The position numbers were made by a program, and so were the translations under genes. From assembly GCF_000364225.2 (NCBI RefSeq), contig NZ_AQFT02000001.1, positions 4,779,501-4,843,500 on the forward strand: a stretch of DNA of 64,000 nt, written 5' to 3'. The notes beneath the pieces are model-generated. The model had not been told where the DNA came from. It saw only the letters and a list, made by a program, of their open reading frames with translations, and searched no databases. The stretch comes from Eubacterium plexicaudatum ASF492 (GTDB taxonomy: Bacteria; Bacillota; Clostridia; Lachnospirales; Lachnospiraceae). Position 1 is the first letter of the stretch, and every line of letters begins with the position of its first letter. Below are positions 63,789-64,000 of the stretch, one piece after another.

Positions 63789-64000
63789 TAACGGATGTAG
63801 GAAATTCTAATATTACGTTAGGTGTATTTGACGGAGAGAAACTGGAGGCTACGTTTCGTCTGACAACGAAAATACCACGTACTTCAGATGAGTATGGAAT
63901 TGTATTGCGCAACCTCTTACAGCACAGTCAGATTGAAGTAACGGATATTTTGGCTGTTGTGATATCTTCAGTCGTACCGAATGTTATGCATTCGCTGACA
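63779..64000 (+). CDS. coaX: Type III pantothenate kinase, N-terminal part (cut by window end)
   Basis: First 74 codons of CoaX, which phosphorylates pantothenate in the first step of coenzyme A synthesis. The phosphate-binding motif is at the start (TDVGNSNITLGVFDGEKLEA) and TKIPRTSDEYGIVLRNLLQH follows, with ILAVVISSVVPNVMHSLT at the window end. This type is ASKHA-fold and needs a monovalent cation, and it is not inhibited by CoA. GGAGGACCAGGG precedes ATG 63779. Confidence 0.93.
   Translation, partial: MLLVTDVGNSNITLGVFDGEKLEATFRLTTKIPRTSDEYGIVLRNLLQHSQIEVTDILAVVISSVVPNVMHSLT

Overview
The window looks like the chromosome of a low-GC, flagellated, anaerobic Firmicute of the Lachnospiraceae type (Clostridia). 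Pointers are the AGGAGG-type ribosome sites, a BofA/YaaL pair, a DUF6240-like gene beside flagellin and FliS, a divergent PurM-like protein, a Tad pilus locus with FHA and rhomboid genes, and a birA-coaX gene order. This placement is inferred from gene content; no rRNA gene or other formal marker is present.

Layout. 1-0.9 kb: end of a secreted beta-rich protein. 1.4-2.4 kb: decayed Rpn-type nuclease/transposase gene. 3-10 kb: housekeeping genes (DUF362 ferredoxin-like protein, PurM-like protein, coiled-coil protein, aconitase-family hydratase, AI-2E transporter). 10.1-15.7 kb: a large TPR/repeat/P-loop protein and glycogen branching enzyme. 15.8-21.4 kb: flagellar block with a sigma-D-like promoter, a DUF6240-like protein, flagellin and FliS. 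21.4-22.2 kb: divergent yaaL-like gene and bofA. 22.2-24.7 and 43.4-51.4 kb: one Tad pilus operon (prepilin peptidase, TadZ-like, CpaF, TadB, TadC, Flp pilin, TadE/G-like proteins, second prepilin peptidase, FHA protein, rhomboid protease). 51.4-64 kb: housekeeping genes (flavodoxin/SCP2 protein, orphan histidine kinase, HIT protein, murG, pgi, SleB-like hydrolase, SPFH protein, argF, birA, start of coaX).

The Tad operon is split inside cpaF by an 18.8-kb integrative element (24670-43456). Its ends share GGGCAT. Joining the chromosomal flanks restores the cpaF frame exactly. Joining the element ends rebuilds an attP with 16-bp inverted arms matching at 14 of 16 positions. A large serine integrase sits at the right end. 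The element carries a RadC-like protein, a small resolvase, an XRE regulator, a recombination and anti-restriction set (ArdC-like, YqaJ, probable annealing protein), an origin-like region with a replication-initiator-like gene, and no recognisable conjugation machinery.

The most novel-looking cargo is 27.7-33.2 kb: an AAA+ ATPase, a helical-repeat protein, a catalytically dead M48-like peptidase, a single-pass membrane protein and a large TPR-like multi-pass membrane protein, all in one direction. I do not recognise it as a named system; a defence or protein-remodelling role is possible but unproven.

Reader caution: about two dozen genes or gene parts are broken by single-base losses, nearly all in homopolymer runs and in essential genes too (murG, argF, glgB). 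This looks like consensus error in the assembly rather than biology, so I describe the merged genes and give the frameshift positions.
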